Assembly (NCBI GenBank): GCA_012927625.1
Contig: JABBOV010000003.1
Coordinates: 496,001 to 560,000, forward strand
Reading direction: 5' to 3'
Origin: Glaciimonas sp.
GTDB lineage: Bacteria > Pseudomonadota > Gammaproteobacteria > Burkholderiales > Burkholderiaceae_D
DNA: 64,000 bases
Of the stretch, positions 34,978 through 43,743 are shown piece by piece (the stretch's first letter is position 1; each line of letters opens with the position of its first letter). The notes beneath the pieces were generated by a model. That model saw only the letters and a program-made list of their open reading frames with translations. It searched no databases and was not told the origin of the DNA. A program made the position numbers and the translations under genes.

Positions 34978-35898
34978 ATGTCCATGGACGATCGCGACGG
35001 AAAAATTTGGAAAGACGGCACATTGGTAGATTGGCGCGACGCCACGTTGCACGTGCTGACGCACTCGCTGCACTACGGCATGGCCGTATTCGAAGGCGTG
35101 CGCGCCTACCAGACGCCGCAAGGCACCGCAATTTTCCGCCTGAAAGAGCACACCCAGCGTCTGCTGAATTCGGCCAAGATCTTCCAGATGGTGGTGCCGT
35201 ACGATCTGCACACCCTGATGGAAGCGCAAAAACAAGTGGTGCGCGAGAATCAACTCGCATCCTGCTACCTGCGTCCGCTGATCTGGATCGGCTCCGAAAA
35301 GCTCGGCATTTCCGCTAAAGGCAACACCATTCACGTCGCCATCGCCGCCTGGCCGTGGGGCGCGTATCTGGGCGAAGAAGGCATGGCCAAGGGCATTCGC
35401 GTCAAGGTTTCGTCTTTTACCCGCCATCACGTCAATGCCTCGATGGTGCGCGCCAAGGCTTCCGGCTATTACATCAACTCGATCCTGGCCAACCAGGAAG
35501 CGCTAACCGACGGGTACGATGAAGCTTTATTGCTGGACACCGAAGGCTACGTCTCCGAAGGTTCAGGCGAGAACGTATTCATTGTCAAGAATGGCAAAAT
35601 TTACACCCCGGACCTGGCCTCCTGTCTGGACGGCATCACACGCGACTCGATACTGACCATGGCACGCGATCTCGGCATAGAGGTAATCGAAAAACGCATC
35701 ACGCGCGACGAAGTGTACTGTTGCGACGAAGCTTTCTTTACCGGCACAGCCGCCGAAGTCACGCCGATCCGCGAACTCGACAATCGCCAAATCGGTGTAG
35801 GCCGGCGCGGCCCGATCACGGAAAAATTACAAGCGCTGTTTTTCGATGTAGTCGCCGGGAAAGCACCGCAATATCAGCATTGGCTGACGCTGGTGTAA
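34978..35898 (+). CDS. ilvE: Branched-chain amino acid aminotransferase
   Basis: 306 residues from the ATG at 34978, which has TTTGGAGAC ahead; the longer frame from 34828 runs into the azlC promoter region and is rejected. Fold-type IV PLP enzyme: GMAVFEGVRAYQTPQGTAIF near the start, RPLIWIGSEKLG, KASGYYINSILANQEALTDG with the PLP Lys near it, EGSGENVFIVKNGKIYTP, and FFTGTAAEVTPI. It carries out the last step of Val, Leu and Ile synthesis. A large palindrome follows directly after the stop, then the small zinc-finger gene that usually accompanies ilvE in Betaproteobacteria. Confidence 0.96.
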   Translation: MSMDDRDGKIWKDGTLVDWRDATLHVLTHSLHYGMAVFEGVRAYQTPQGTAIFRLKEHTQRLLNSAKIFQMVVPYDLHTLMEAQKQVVRENQLASCYLRPLIWIGSEKLGISAKGNTIHVAIAAWPWGAYLGEEGMAKGIRVKVSSFTRHHVNASMVRAKASGYYINSILANQEALTDGYDEALLLDTEGYVSEGSGENVFIVKNGKIYTPDLASCLDGITRDSILTMARDLGIEVIEKRITRDEVYCCDEAFFTGTAAEVTPIRELDNRQIGVGRRGPITEKLQALFFDVVAGKAPQYQHWLTLV

Positions 35899-35900
35899 TA

Positions 35901-35954
35901 GTAGTGCAGGCCTGCGTGCCTGCAACCGGGTGCAGGCACGCAGGCCTGCACTAC
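35901..35954. repeat. Perfect 24-bp-arm palindrome after ilvE
   Basis: Arms GTAGTGCAGGCCTGCGTGCC plus TGCA (35901-35924) and their exact complement (35931-35954), with loop ACCGGG, two bases after the ilvE stop. No T-run follows. A diverged relative with the same centre lies at 47031-47085, also abutting a stop codon, so this looks like a 3'-end repeat family that may protect mRNA or weaken read-through. Confidence 0.8.
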
Positions 35955-36005
35955 TTAAAATCAATTTTAGGCGTTATCGAAGCCGCCCGAACAACGGAGA
36001 ATCAC

Positions 36006-36221
36006 ATGCAAGCAACAAACGCCGCCGGCACTGCCAAAGCAACCGCAATCGTGGAACTCGACGGCAAGGATTTGCCGGCGCATTGCCCTAATGTCGCGAT
36101 GCCGCTCTGGTCGTCGCACCCACGCATCTTCCTCGACCTATCGCATGGCGGCAGCGCGACCTGTCCGTATTGCGGCACCGTGTATCAACTCAAGCCGGGC
36201 ACCGTGCTCCACGGACATTGA
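36006..36221 (+). CDS. Zinc-finger (CHCC type) domain protein
   Basis: 71 residues from the ATG at 36006 (GGAG six bases ahead). The C-x-H-x-C-x2-C pattern is visible: LPAHCPN, then SHPRIFLDLSHGGSATCPYCGTVYQL. This resembles the domain of the mitochondrial complex I subunit NDUFS6, but the bacterial protein is small and of unproven function. It regularly follows ilvE in Burkholderiales, here separated by the palindrome. Confidence 0.85.
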   Translation: MQATNAAGTAKATAIVELDGKDLPAHCPNVAMPLWSSHPRIFLDLSHGGSATCPYCGTVYQLKPGTVLHGH

Positions 36222-36372
36222 ATGTTTTTTCGTAGCTTTTTTTCGTAACTACTGAGTCCACTATGGATAGCCTCCCAGCGCTCTTTCGCAGGCGGGAGAT
36301 ATCTGGGGGGAGGGAAATCAAACAGCCGTTCCTGAACCGTTCGAATAGTTATTTATTTTTTAAATACAGCAG

Positions 36373-36405
36373 GTTGTATATTAAAAAATGTGCTTATTTC
36401 CGCAT
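36373..36405 (-). repeat. 33-nt intergenic repeat, looser copy
   Basis: On the minus strand it begins ATGCGGAAATAAG and has ATATAC at positions 25-30, the same spacing as in the close copies, but ends AAC instead of TCC. A free ATATACTCC half lies nearby at 36425-36433. Confidence 0.4.
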
Positions 36406-36462
36406 TATTTAAAATAAATAAAAAATATACTCCACCAAATTAAACTACTTGCCGGGACTATC

Positions 36463-36894
36463 ATGGCGCATAAAAAACACTTGCACAGTACCGCCGAACA
36501 AGCTGAAACCGCGTTCTACGACGCCATGGCCAGATCCGACCTGGATGCCTTGATGGCGATGTGGGCGGAAGATGAAGAGATCGTCTGCATTCATCCGGGT
36601 GCGCCGCGCCTGGTCGGCCATGATGCGATTCGCCAATCGTGGGCGGCGATTTTCGAGCGCGGCAACGTGCATATCCGCCCGGTGCAATTGCACGCCAGCC
36701 ACAGCCTGACCACAGCGGTGCATAGCATCATCGAAGAAGTCCTGCGCCCACAACATGAACGGCAAGATATGCACATCCTCGCCACCAATGTCTTTATCAA
36801 GACCGTGCAAGGCTGGCGCATCGTCAGCCACCACGCTTCCATCGCCGCCGGCGAACTGCCGTCCGAGCCGCTCCATCCGACACTGCTGCATTGA
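36463..36894 (+). CDS. NTF2/SnoaL-like fold protein
   Basis: 143 residues. Alpha-plus-beta pattern of nuclear transport factor 2-like proteins: an N-terminal helix pair with AETAFYDAMARSDLDALMAM, then WAEDEEIVCIHPGAPRLVGH, DAIRQSWAAIFERG and a C-terminal GWRIVSHHASIA strand. Such proteins are often small hydrolases, isomerases or binding proteins, and no catalytic residue can be assigned here. It lies between the zinc-finger gene and a YheT-like hydrolase gene, all on the plus strand, and may be co-transcribed with the latter (61-base gap). Confidence 0.75.
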   Translation: MAHKKHLHSTAEQAETAFYDAMARSDLDALMAMWAEDEEIVCIHPGAPRLVGHDAIRQSWAAIFERGNVHIRPVQLHASHSLTTAVHSIIEEVLRPQHERQDMHILATNVFIKTVQGWRIVSHHASIAAGELPSEPLHPTLLH

Positions 36895-36955
36895 ATTTCA
36901 GTGTTATTGCGCTGGCGCAGATACCGATGCGGTCATCCGATACAAAATAAAATTC

Positions 36956-37903
36956 ATGAATTATCTCGCGCCGTCCTGGTTGCCCAACGGCCACCTGCAA
37001 ACCATCTATTGCGCTACCTGCATCGCCAAGCCGCCAGTGGCATACCGGCGCCAGCGCTGGAATGCGCCTGATGGCGACTTCGTCGATATCGATTTCGTCG
37101 ATGGAGCCGCCGGCCAACCGTTCGTGGTGTTGTTCCACGGGCTGGAAGGCTCGTCCGGCAGCCACTACGCGCGCGCCCTGATGGCACAAGTCGCAGCACG
37201 CGGCTGGTCGGGCGCGGTGCCGCACTTCCGCGGTTGTTCGGGTGAACTCAACCGGGCCCCACGCTTCTACCATTCGGGCGACAGTCTGGAACTGGACTGG
37301 ATCATCCGCCGCTTGCGCACAGAAATGCGGCACGCCAGCCGCTTCTATGTGACCGGCGCATCGCTGGGCGGCAATGCGCTACTGCGCTGGCTGGGCGAAT
37401 CGCAGCATCAGGCTGAGATTATCGACGCCGCCTGCGCAATCTCGGCTCCGCTTGATTTGGCGCAAAGCGGCGCAGCACTATCGTGCGGCATCAACCGCCT
37501 TTACGCGCGCATGTTCCTGAAAACCATGAAAGCAAAATCGCTGCGAAAATTACAGCAGTTCCCCGGCCTGTTCGACCGCGACAAGATGCTGCAGGCGCGT
37601 AATCTGTACGACTTCGACAACATCGTCACGGCGCCTTTGCACGGCTACCGCGACGCCGACGATTACTGGAACCGCGCCAGCGCCACCCATGTGCTGGGCG
37701 ACATCACGCTGCCCACGCTGGTGCTCAACGCCCGCAACGACCCTTTTCTGCCGGCCCGGCATTTGCCGCAACACGCAGCAGCCGCAGTCACACTGGACTA
37801 TCCTGAACAAGGCGGCCATATCGGCTTTGCTACCGGCACGCTGCCCGGCAACCTGGACTGGCTGCCGCAAAGGATGCTAGGGTTCCTCGACGCAACTGCC
37901 TGA
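36956..37903 (+). CDS. YheT-family alpha/beta hydrolase
   Basis: 315 residues from the ATG at 36956; a longer frame starting inside the previous gene is not supported. The beginning APSWLPNGHLQTIY is the signature of this family. Further on are VVLFHGLEGSSGSHYARAL (oxyanion region), YVTGASLGGNALLRWLGE with the nucleophile Ser, TLVLNARNDPFLPA with the Asp, and a His in QGGHIGF. Members are esterases or lipid hydrolases of uncertain physiological substrate. Confidence 0.9.
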   Translation: MNYLAPSWLPNGHLQTIYCATCIAKPPVAYRRQRWNAPDGDFVDIDFVDGAAGQPFVVLFHGLEGSSGSHYARALMAQVAARGWSGAVPHFRGCSGELNRAPRFYHSGDSLELDWIIRRLRTEMRHASRFYVTGASLGGNALLRWLGESQHQAEIIDAACAISAPLDLAQSGAALSCGINRLYARMFLKTMKAKSLRKLQQFPGLFDRDKMLQARNLYDFDNIVTAPLHGYRDADDYWNRASATHVLGDITLPTLVLNARNDPFLPARHLPQHAAAAVTLDYPEQGGHIGFATGTLPGNLDWLPQRMLGFLDATA

Positions 37904-37960
37904 CAGCATTTGCTAAAAACGTATACACGTCATAGTATAAAATATAGATTCAGTAAAAAT

Positions 37961-37993
37961 ATGCGGAAACTATACTGGTTTACTGCATACCCA
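37961..37993 (+). repeat. 33-nt intergenic repeat, looser copy
   Basis: Begins ATGCGGAAACTAT and ends CTGCATACCCA, exactly 33 bases with CATAC at positions 26-30 as in the close copies. It lies in the 104-base gap between the YheT-like gene and the next gene, about 15 bases ahead of that gene's start. Confidence 0.5.
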
Positions 37994-38007
37994 TACTTAA
38001 TTGGAAT

Positions 38008-38616
38008 ATGAACATGGATGAGATCGTCAAACAGGCAATCGCCAAATGGCCGAATGTGCCGCATTGCTACGGCTGGTTGGCGCTGGATGCGCGCGGTGCC
38101 TGGCGCATGCGCGATGAACCGGCACAGCAGCAGGGCTTGCCAGGCGAACGGATTGTACATCCAGCCTTGCTCGGCTTCATCCGCCGCAACTACGCAGCCG
38201 ATGAACGCGGCCGCTGGTTTTTCCAGAACGGCCCGCAACGGGTATATGTCAATTTGGAGTTGACGCCTTATATCACGCGTAGCGATCCCACCCACGGCTT
38301 CGTCACGCAGACCGACGAGCCGATGGATAATATCGACGCGGTCTGGCTAACCGAGAACGCTCGCCTGATACTGCGCAGCAATGGAAAAATCGCCGCACTG
38401 GATGATCGTGATCTAGCCCAGTGCATCGAACAATTACGCATCGACAATAAGGCTGTGAACGACGCGGCATTGCTGGCCTGGATCGGCAATGAACCCGGCG
38501 CAGCAGCCCTGAATTTGGAGCTGCTGCAAGATAGCCGGCAGTTGCCGGTGCAACGCATGGTGCAGTCTGAACTGGCTGGCCATTTCGGTTTCGTCTGCGC
38601 GCCGCAGCCGGATTGA
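38008..38616 (+). CDS. Conserved betaproteobacterial protein of unknown function (DUF2946-like)
   Basis: 202 residues with no signal peptide or membrane segment. The N-terminus IAKWPNVPHCYGWLALDARG, then AWRMRDE, resembles a protein group that sits beside YheT-like hydrolases in Burkholderiales; I recall it as DUF2946 but cannot verify the number. The rest is rich in Gln, Asp and Leu with no recognisable catalytic motif. A second in-frame ATG two codons later (38014) is an alternative start. Its gene is followed by a convergent protease gene after 74 bases containing a GTAGGGCGGG/CCGTCCTAC dyad. Confidence 0.65.
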   Translation: MNMDEIVKQAIAKWPNVPHCYGWLALDARGAWRMRDEPAQQQGLPGERIVHPALLGFIRRNYAADERGRWFFQNGPQRVYVNLELTPYITRSDPTHGFVTQTDEPMDNIDAVWLTENARLILRSNGKIAALDDRDLAQCIEQLRIDNKAVNDAALLAWIGNEPGAAALNLELLQDSRQLPVQRMVQSELAGHFGFVCAPQPD

Positions 38617-38690
38617 AGCAAGTAGGGCGGGGCAACCCGCGTCGAATCGAAAAAAATGTGTTGCAGATAGTGCGGCCAGCCGCACCCGTC

Positions 38691-40223
38691 CTACGGTTTC
38701 TTGCCCTGCGCCTTCAGTACTTCAACCCAGCGCGCCTGCAACTCGCGCTCGCGGGCGTCGATAATAGCCTGGTCATAAAACGTCGCATCCGGTGCCCGGC
38801 GCGCAATTGTCAATTGCTGCAGCGCATCCGGCAAACTGCCATTCAATGCGTACGATTCGGCCAGCGCAATATGCTGCAGCGCCTGCCGGCCCTGTGCCGC
38901 GTAAGCCTCGGCCAGCGCTTGCTGCAACTGCGGCTCGGTACGATACATTTGAGCCTGATCACGCAGGTAATCCACCGCTTGCTGGTAGCGCCCCGCCGCA
39001 ATCAGCGCGTGCGCATACTGCCGCGCAATCCCGCGCGATAGCGGAAATTGCACGCGCACCGCGTCGGCTTGTTTGACTACCTGTTGCGCCATTGCCGACG
39101 TCGGCTTGGACGCCAGTGCAATGTCAATCGACAGACTGGCCATGATGGAGTCCTGCGGGGCCAGCGACGCCACTCGCGCCTCCGCCAGCAAGGCTTGCGC
39201 GCTGGCCAAATCCCCAACTCCGCCTTGTTTTAGCGCGATCAGAGCCAAACCGTATTTGGCGGCGACCGTTTGCGCCCGCACTTTTTTCTGCAACTGTTTT
39301 TCGAACCACTCGCCGGCCTCGCGCAAGCCCTGTGCGCTGCCATCCTGCAACACCCGCAGGCGCGCCTGAATCAAATGAAAATCCAGACTATCTGGGCGCG
39401 ATGTGTGAGGCTGATCGCGGATCCGTGCTTCAATATCGGCAATCCGCTCGGTGGTCAGCGGATGGCTGCGTAAATACGCCGGCACCACATCGGTATACCC
39501 GCCTGGAGCCTTTTGCATGCGACCAAAAAAAGCCACCATGCCGCTGGTATCGAAGTGTGCCTCCTGCAATATCTGCAAACCGATCCGGTCCGCCTCGCGC
39601 TCGGCATCCCGACTGAAATTTAACTGACGCTGCATCGCCAGCCCCTGGCCGCCCATCACCAGAGCTGCCGGCGCATCACCCACGTTGCCGGCTTTGGCGG
39701 CCAGCACACCCAGCAAAATCGCCGCCAGCGGGATCAGCGCATCCTGCTTTTGCTGGCCCAGCATGCGGGCAATATGGCGCTGCACCACATGACCGATTTC
39801 GTGCGCCATCACCGACGCCAGTTCCGACTCGCTCTGCGCTGCCAGCACCAGCCCGGAGTGTACCGCTACAAAACCGCCGGGCAGCGCAAATGCATTCAAT
39901 GTGGCATCGCGCACCGCAAAAAAGAAAAAATCAAAACTGGCCTCGCCGCGCGCCTCCGGCCGCGCCGCAACCAGGCTGGAGCCGAAAGCGTTCAAATATT
40001 CCAGCACCGGGGCATCATCCAGATAATCGGGGTCGCGCCGTATATCGCGCATGATCTCTTCGCCCAGCTTGCGCTCCATCAACGGCGACAGCGCATCGCT
40101 GGCGGAATCGCCCAGAGTCGGCAATCCTAACGCCGCCACCGGCTGCGGCGTTAGCGGCCCGCAAGTGGTCACGATCAACGCGAGCGCCAATACGCGCGCC
40201 AATACACGGGGCAGCGGCTTCAT
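38691..40223 (-). CDS. BepA-like periplasmic M48 metalloprotease with TPR-like C-terminus
   Basis: 510 residues from the ATG at 40223, which starts the signal peptide directly ([20 protein letters not shown]); a GTG eight codons upstream is possible. The zinc-protease motif [18 protein letters not shown] lies near residue 140, with the downstream [14 protein letters not shown] Glu ligand. The C-terminal half is made of TPR-like helices rich in Ala and Gln. BepA relatives watch over assembly of outer-membrane proteins such as LptD. It is divergent from moaC after 63 bases. Confidence 0.88.
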   Translation of the reverse strand: MKPLPRVLARVLALALIVTTCGPLTPQPVAALGLPTLGDSASDALSPLMERKLGEEIMRDIRRDPDYLDDAPVLEYLNAFGSSLVAARPEARGEASFDFFFFAVRDATLNAFALPGGFVAVHSGLVLAAQSESELASVMAHEIGHVVQRHIARMLGQQKQDALIPLAAILLGVLAAKAGNVGDAPAALVMGGQGLAMQRQLNFSRDAEREADRIGLQILQEAHFDTSGMVAFFGRMQKAPGGYTDVVPAYLRSHPLTTERIADIEARIRDQPHTSRPDSLDFHLIQARLRVLQDGSAQGLREAGEWFEKQLQKKVRAQTVAAKYGLALIALKQGGVGDLASAQALLAEARVASLAPQDSIMASLSIDIALASKPTSAMAQQVVKQADAVRVQFPLSRGIARQYAHALIAAGRYQQAVDYLRDQAQMYRTEPQLQQALAEAYAAQGRQALQHIALAESYALNGSLPDALQQLTIARRAPDATFYDQAIIDARERELQARWVEVLKAQGKKP

Positions 40224-40286
40224 ATTTGCGGAATGATTAGTTTTCACGATGATATGATACCTTCACTCAACAATCGTTCCACGCTC

Positions 40287-40784
40287 ATGAACCATACACC
40301 AGACACCCCACCCGGCCTGACGCACTTCGACGCTACCGGCCAAGCCCACATGGTCGATGTCGGCGCCAAAAACGAAACCCACCGCGTCGCCATTGCCGCC
40401 GGCACCATCCGCATGCAACCGGACACACTCGACATCATCCAGAACGGCAGTGCCAAAAAAGGCGATGTACTCGGCATTGCCCGCATCGCCGCCATCATGG
40501 CCGCCAAACGCACCAGCGACCTGATCCCATTGTGCCACCCGCTGGCGCTGACCCGCGTCACGGTCGAATTCAGCATCGACAGTCCAGCCGCCAGCATCAT
40601 TTGTCGTGTGCAAGTGGAAAGTTTCGGCAAAACCGGAGTGGAAATGGAAGCTCTGACCGCAGTCCAGGTCGGCCTGCTGACGATCTACGACATGTGCAAG
40701 GCAATAGATCGCGGGATGGTGATGACGGATGTGCGGGTGCTGGAAAAGCACGGCGGAAAATCCGGGGATTGGGTGGCGGCGTAA
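40287..40784 (+). CDS. moaC: Cyclic pyranopterin monophosphate synthase
   Basis: 165 residues from the ATG at 40287. MoaC converts the MoaA product to cyclic pyranopterin monophosphate in molybdenum cofactor synthesis. Family segments: [49 protein letters not shown] and [28 protein letters not shown]. An in-frame start at 40233 would place 18 extra residues over the protease promoter. No other moa gene is adjacent. Confidence 0.95.
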   Translation: MNHTPDTPPGLTHFDATGQAHMVDVGAKNETHRVAIAAGTIRMQPDTLDIIQNGSAKKGDVLGIARIAAIMAAKRTSDLIPLCHPLALTRVTVEFSIDSPAASIICRVQVESFGKTGVEMEALTAVQVGLLTIYDMCKAIDRGMVMTDVRVLEKHGGKSGDWVAA

Positions 40785-40825
40785 ATTGTGTCTGGCGTAG
40801 CGTATTGCGCCGTATTACTACATAA

Positions 40826-40863
40826 AAAATGCTCCGTAAGTCGTTGAACTTACGGAGCATTTT
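40826..40863. terminator. Bidirectional terminator between moaC and rpsI
   Basis: AAAATGCTCCGTAAGT (40826-40841) and its exact complement (40848-40863) around a 6-base loop, with A- and T-runs on the two sides. It serves the convergent moaC and rplM-rpsI transcripts. Confidence 0.88.
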
Positions 40864-40996
40864 GGCAGAAATTAAACCCAATTTCTGCAGATTACATAGT
40901 GGCTTTTGATAAACCCGGCAGCTTTTTTTGGCTGAAGCGTTTACGAAAGCACAGCGTTGCACATCATGCAAGCCGTGCCAGCAGCACAGAAATAAA

Positions 40997-41389
40997 TTAA
41001 CGCTTGGAGAATTGCTTTGCGCGCCGTGCTTTGCGCAGACCAACTTTTTTACGTTCAACTTCACGCGCATCGCGGGTCACAAAACCGGCTTTCGACAGTT
41101 CTGGCTTCAGCGTTGCATCGTAGTCGATCAGGGCACGAGTGATGCCGTGGCGTACTGCGCCAGCTTGGCCGGATTCACCGCCACCGTTAACGTTGACCTT
41201 GATGTCGAAACGTTCGAGGTTGCTGGTCAATTCCAGCGGTTGACGAATTACCATCAGACCGGTTTCGCGCGAGAAGTATTCGTTGGCGGGTTTGCCATTC
41301 ACGATGATCTGGCCTGAGCCGACCTTGATGAAGACGCGAGCCACAGCACTCTTGCGACGGCCGGTTCCGTAATTGTAGTTACCGATCAT
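40997..41389 (-). CDS. rpsI: 30S ribosomal protein S9
   Basis: 130 residues, full length. Signature [20 protein letters not shown] at the start and the basic C-terminal tail ending [11 protein letters not shown], which reaches the P-site tRNA. It follows rplM by nine bases in the standard rplM-rpsI operon. Also conserved is [19 protein letters not shown]. Confidence 0.97.
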   Translation of the reverse strand: MIGNYNYGTGRRKSAVARVFIKVGSGQIIVNGKPANEYFSRETGLMVIRQPLELTSNLERFDIKVNVNGGGESGQAGAVRHGITRALIDYDATLKPELSKAGFVTRDAREVERKKVGLRKARRAKQFSKR

Positions 41390-41398
41390 GTCTATTCC

Positions 41399-41827
41399 TT
41401 AGAGTTCAAGTGCTTTAGGTTGCTGCGCAGCGTGCGGATGAGAACCTTCCGCGTACACTTTGAGCTTCTTGATCATTGCATAGCCGAGTGGGCCTTTAGG
41501 CAACATGCCCTTGACCGCTTTCTCAAGCGCGCGACCTGGAAAACGCTCTTGCATTTTCTTGAAGTTGGTTTCATAGATACCGCCTGGATAACCAGTATGA
41601 CGATAGTATGTTTTTGAAGTTGCCTTGGTGCCTGTGACACGCAGTTTACCTGCATTGATAACGACAATGAAGTCGCCGGTATCGACGTGCGGAGTAAATT
41701 CTGGTTTGTGCTTGCCGCGCAATCGGAGTGCCACTTCGCTGGCAACACGTCCGAGGATTTTGTCCGTCGCGTCAATCACCAACCACTCGCGCTTGACCTC
41801 ATGGGCTTTAGCGGAAAAAGTTTTCAT
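41399..41827 (-). CDS. rplM: 50S ribosomal protein L13
   Basis: 142 residues. Begins [20 protein letters not shown] and continues with [44 protein letters not shown] and the C-terminal [15 protein letters not shown]13 binds 23S rRNA early in assembly. First gene of the rplM-rpsI operon, behind a clear promoter and a leader of roughly 105 bases, long enough to hold autoregulatory structure, though none was identified with certainty. Confidence 0.97.
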   Translation of the reverse strand: MKTFSAKAHEVKREWLVIDATDKILGRVASEVALRLRGKHKPEFTPHVDTGDFIVVINAGKLRVTGTKATSKTYYRHTGYPGGIYETNFKKMQERFPGRALEKAVKGMLPKGPLGYAMIKKLKVYAEGSHPHAAQQPKALEL

Positions 41828-41942
41828 GATGACTTTCTAACTAGATTAACTCGCTCAAATTGGTGGTTCCGCACAAAAACATCATTACTGACAGTGCGGA
41901 CTCGCCCTTATTCAGATTTCCTGAGCAAACGGAAAGCCGCGA

Positions 41943-41972
41943 ATTATAGTCCTTTTCAGGACGGGGCGTCAA
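41943..41972 (-). promoter_or_regulatory. Strong sigma-70 promoter of rplM-rpsI
   Basis: Minus strand: TTGACG (41972-41967), an 18-base spacer, TATAAT (41948-41943). Transcription would begin near 41936, about 105 bases ahead of the rplM start. Confidence 0.8.
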
Positions 41973-42021
41973 ATCTGATGAAAACGGCAGCAGCCCAGCG
42001 CGCTTGGCTCCGAATGCTACA

Positions 42022-42130
42022 GGCAAAAAAAAACCCAAATCGAGTAGGTTCTGGGTTTAAATCCACACCATTGGAGGGTGGAGGAGACACGTGAAATCGG
42101 AATGGATGAAATTTCGCTACTTCAATCGTT
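42022..42130 (-). ncRNA. Candidate small RNA with anti-Shine-Dalgarno motifs
   Basis: About 110 bases on the minus strand. A TTGCGA / 16 bases / TATAAT promoter with an AT-rich upstream stretch puts the 5' end near 42130. The 3' end is a clear terminator: AAACCCA, a 14-base loop, TGGGTTT, followed by six more T (42058-42022). In the middle is a C/U-rich stretch, GTGTCTCCTCCACCCTCC, complementary to Shine-Dalgarno sequences; one CTCC is in the loop of a predicted hairpin with stem TCCAC/GTGGA. This resembles the toxic small RNAs described in Betaproteobacteria, which carry anti-SD motifs, but identity with that family is not established. Confidence 0.55.
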
Positions 42131-42136
42131 AATTGA

Positions 42137-42164
42137 ATTATAGCGACGCTATTGTGCATCGCAA
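42137..42164 (-). promoter_or_regulatory. Promoter of the candidate small RNA
   Basis: Minus strand TTGCGA (42164-42159), 16-base spacer, TATAAT (42142-42137), with an A/T-rich block upstream that could act as an UP element. No protein gene lies at the right distance downstream on this strand, apart from rplM, which has its own promoter beyond a terminator. Confidence 0.6.
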
Positions 42165-42413
42165 GATATTTTTGAAAATAATTTTAAACATTGACTAAAA
42201 TAATTAAGTAAAAAGTAGTAAACCTATATTAATCAATTAGTTAATTTTAGTTTTTACAATAATAGATATATATTCTTACCTTACAACTAGTGCTGCAACG
42301 CAATATATTTCTTGTTGGAATTTTTATATCTTAATCGGGGATTAGCAGTTCAGTTATCTCAATTACATTCAGTTACTCCAGTTACAATTGGCTTTTTTTA
42401 CGACGAGAACAGC

Positions 42414-42860
42414 ATGGAATGCACCATACGTTGGACAGGATTGTCCGGGATGACTTTTTTAGCGGAAACCGGTTCCGGCCATATTGCGATGATGGATGGC
42501 GCACCAGACGGTGGCGGGCGCAATCTGGCACCGCGACCGATGGAACTAGTGCTGGCCGGCACTGGCGGCTGCACCGCCTACGACGTGGTACTTATCCTGC
42601 GCAAAAGCAGGCAGGACATTAGCGGCTGCGACGTCACCCTGAAGGCAGAGCGCGCCACAGAAGATCCTAAGATATTTACCGCCGTCCACTTCCACTTCAC
42701 CGTGCGCGGACGCAACCTGAAACCGAATCTGGTGGAGCGGGCCATCAAACTGTCACACGAAAAATATTGTTCCGCGTCCATCATGCTGGAAAAATCGGCC
42801 CAAATTACGCACTCGTTCGAGATACTCGATGATTTGGTTGAGGCTACTCCACCCAACTGA
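42414..42860 (+). CDS. OsmC-family protein (YhfA-like)
   Basis: 148 residues from the ATG at 42414; an upstream frame from 42312 gives a low-complexity leader and is rejected. OsmC/Ohr fold: IRWTGLSGMTFLAETGSGH, the PRPMELVLAGTGGCTAYDVV helix with the peroxidatic Cys position, and KYCSASIMLEKSAQITHSFE with the second Cys. Members reduce organic hydroperoxides with Cys thiols. The YhfA branch has no proven substrate. It is convergent with coq7, only eight bases apart. Confidence 0.88.
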   Translation: MECTIRWTGLSGMTFLAETGSGHIAMMDGAPDGGGRNLAPRPMELVLAGTGGCTAYDVVLILRKSRQDISGCDVTLKAERATEDPKIFTAVHFHFTVRGRNLKPNLVERAIKLSHEKYCSASIMLEKSAQITHSFEILDDLVEATPPN

Positions 42861-42868
42861 CGATCTAT

Positions 42869-43495
42869 TTAAACCCGGTAGGCGGTAAACGTCATCAATT
42901 TGGCCATCGCCTGCATCGCCATGCGCACCGGCGCTGGCGTGTTTGCAGCACCGAGCGACTGAGCCGCTGCGCCGTGCGCAATTTCGTCAGTACGCATCCG
43001 GTCGACAATTGCCCGCGAGCGCACATCCTGCGGCGGCAAAATGCTGAGATGGCTGTTCAAATGCGCTTCAACCTGGCGTTCGGTCTCGACTACGAAACCC
43101 AGGCTGCGCGCGTCGCCCAGCTTGGCAGCGATGGTGCCCAGAGCATAAGCGCCGGCGTACCACAAGGGATTGAGCAGGCTGGTGTGAGAGCCCAATTCCT
43201 GCAGACGCTGCGCGCTCCAGGCCAGATGATCCTCTTCCTCGCGCCCGGCTTGCGCGAACTGCTGCTGCACTTCGGCATTTTTAGAAAATTGCCCTTGGGC
43301 GTCATACAGCGCCTGCGCGCACACTTCGCCGACGTGGTTGATACGTATCAGGCCGGCGCTATGGCGGCGCTCCTTATCGTCCATTTCGCCCTCTTCAGCC
43401 AAGCCTGCCGGGCAAGGCCGCGACGCAACCGCTACGCCCGACACCACGCGCAAAGCTTTATCCAGACCGATGATGAATGTATCCAATTGATGCAT
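42869..43495 (-). CDS. coq7: Demethoxyubiquinone hydroxylase (Coq7 type)
   Basis: 208 residues from the ATG at 43495. Carboxylate-bridged di-iron enzyme of ubiquinone synthesis that hydroxylates 2-polyprenyl-3-methyl-6-methoxy-1,4-benzoquinol. Ligand motifs: IRINHVGEVCAQALYDAQ, REEEDHLAWSAQRL, ETERQVEAHLNSHL and RMRTDEIAHG. This is the Coq7 type used by many Betaproteobacteria instead of flavin-dependent UbiF. A bacterial protein of this length binds the membrane by its helices. Beyond its start lies a 33-nt repeat. Confidence 0.95.
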   Translation of the reverse strand: MHQLDTFIIGLDKALRVVSGVAVASRPCPAGLAEEGEMDDKERRHSAGLIRINHVGEVCAQALYDAQGQFSKNAEVQQQFAQAGREEEDHLAWSAQRLQELGSHTSLLNPLWYAGAYALGTIAAKLGDARSLGFVVETERQVEAHLNSHLSILPPQDVRSRAIVDRMRTDEIAHGAAAQSLGAANTPAPVRMAMQAMAKLMTFTAYRV

Positions 43496-43673
43496 ATTGA
43501 TAACCTTTGATAGTTGCACTGCAGCACTGCATTAATCCGGGCATCTCGCATTTTTCCAATGCGTCCATGTCATCTGCCAATATTATGACGGAAGCGCCCG
43601 CGCAAGTGGCCGGCGACTTTTCCAGGCAGGCCAGGCGTAGCTGGAAGCTTCCTGTAAATAAATTAAATTATTG

Positions 43674-43706
43674 GGAGTATGCTAAAAATCATATAGATTT
43701 CCGCAT
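43674..43706 (-). repeat. 33-nt intergenic repeat, copy 4
   Basis: On the minus strand it begins ATGCGGAAATCT and ends TTTTTAGCATACTCC, exactly 33 bases. Its ends GTATGC (one step outside) and GCATAC form a short inverted repeat. It lies between the polymerase stop and the coq7 start. Confidence 0.7.
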
Positions 43707-43743
43707 ACGATAATTGATTTTTAAAATAATACAGTCAACAGTA

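Larger units (their letters stand above)
41828..42413. other. 586-base gap with the rplM promoter and a candidate small RNA gene
   Basis: From rplM to the OsmC-like gene. It contains the rplM promoter, a candidate small RNA on the minus strand (about 42022-42130) with its own promoter, and an AT-rich stretch near 42160-42330 with no gene. The longest open frames here (67-135 residues) have no start signals and overlap these elements. Confidence 0.7.

Noticed and set aside
42092-42133. 13-codon plus-strand frame starting GTG after GGAGGAG
   Set aside because: The GGAGG stretch is the complement of the anti-SD region of the candidate small RNA; the frame is very short and has no other support.
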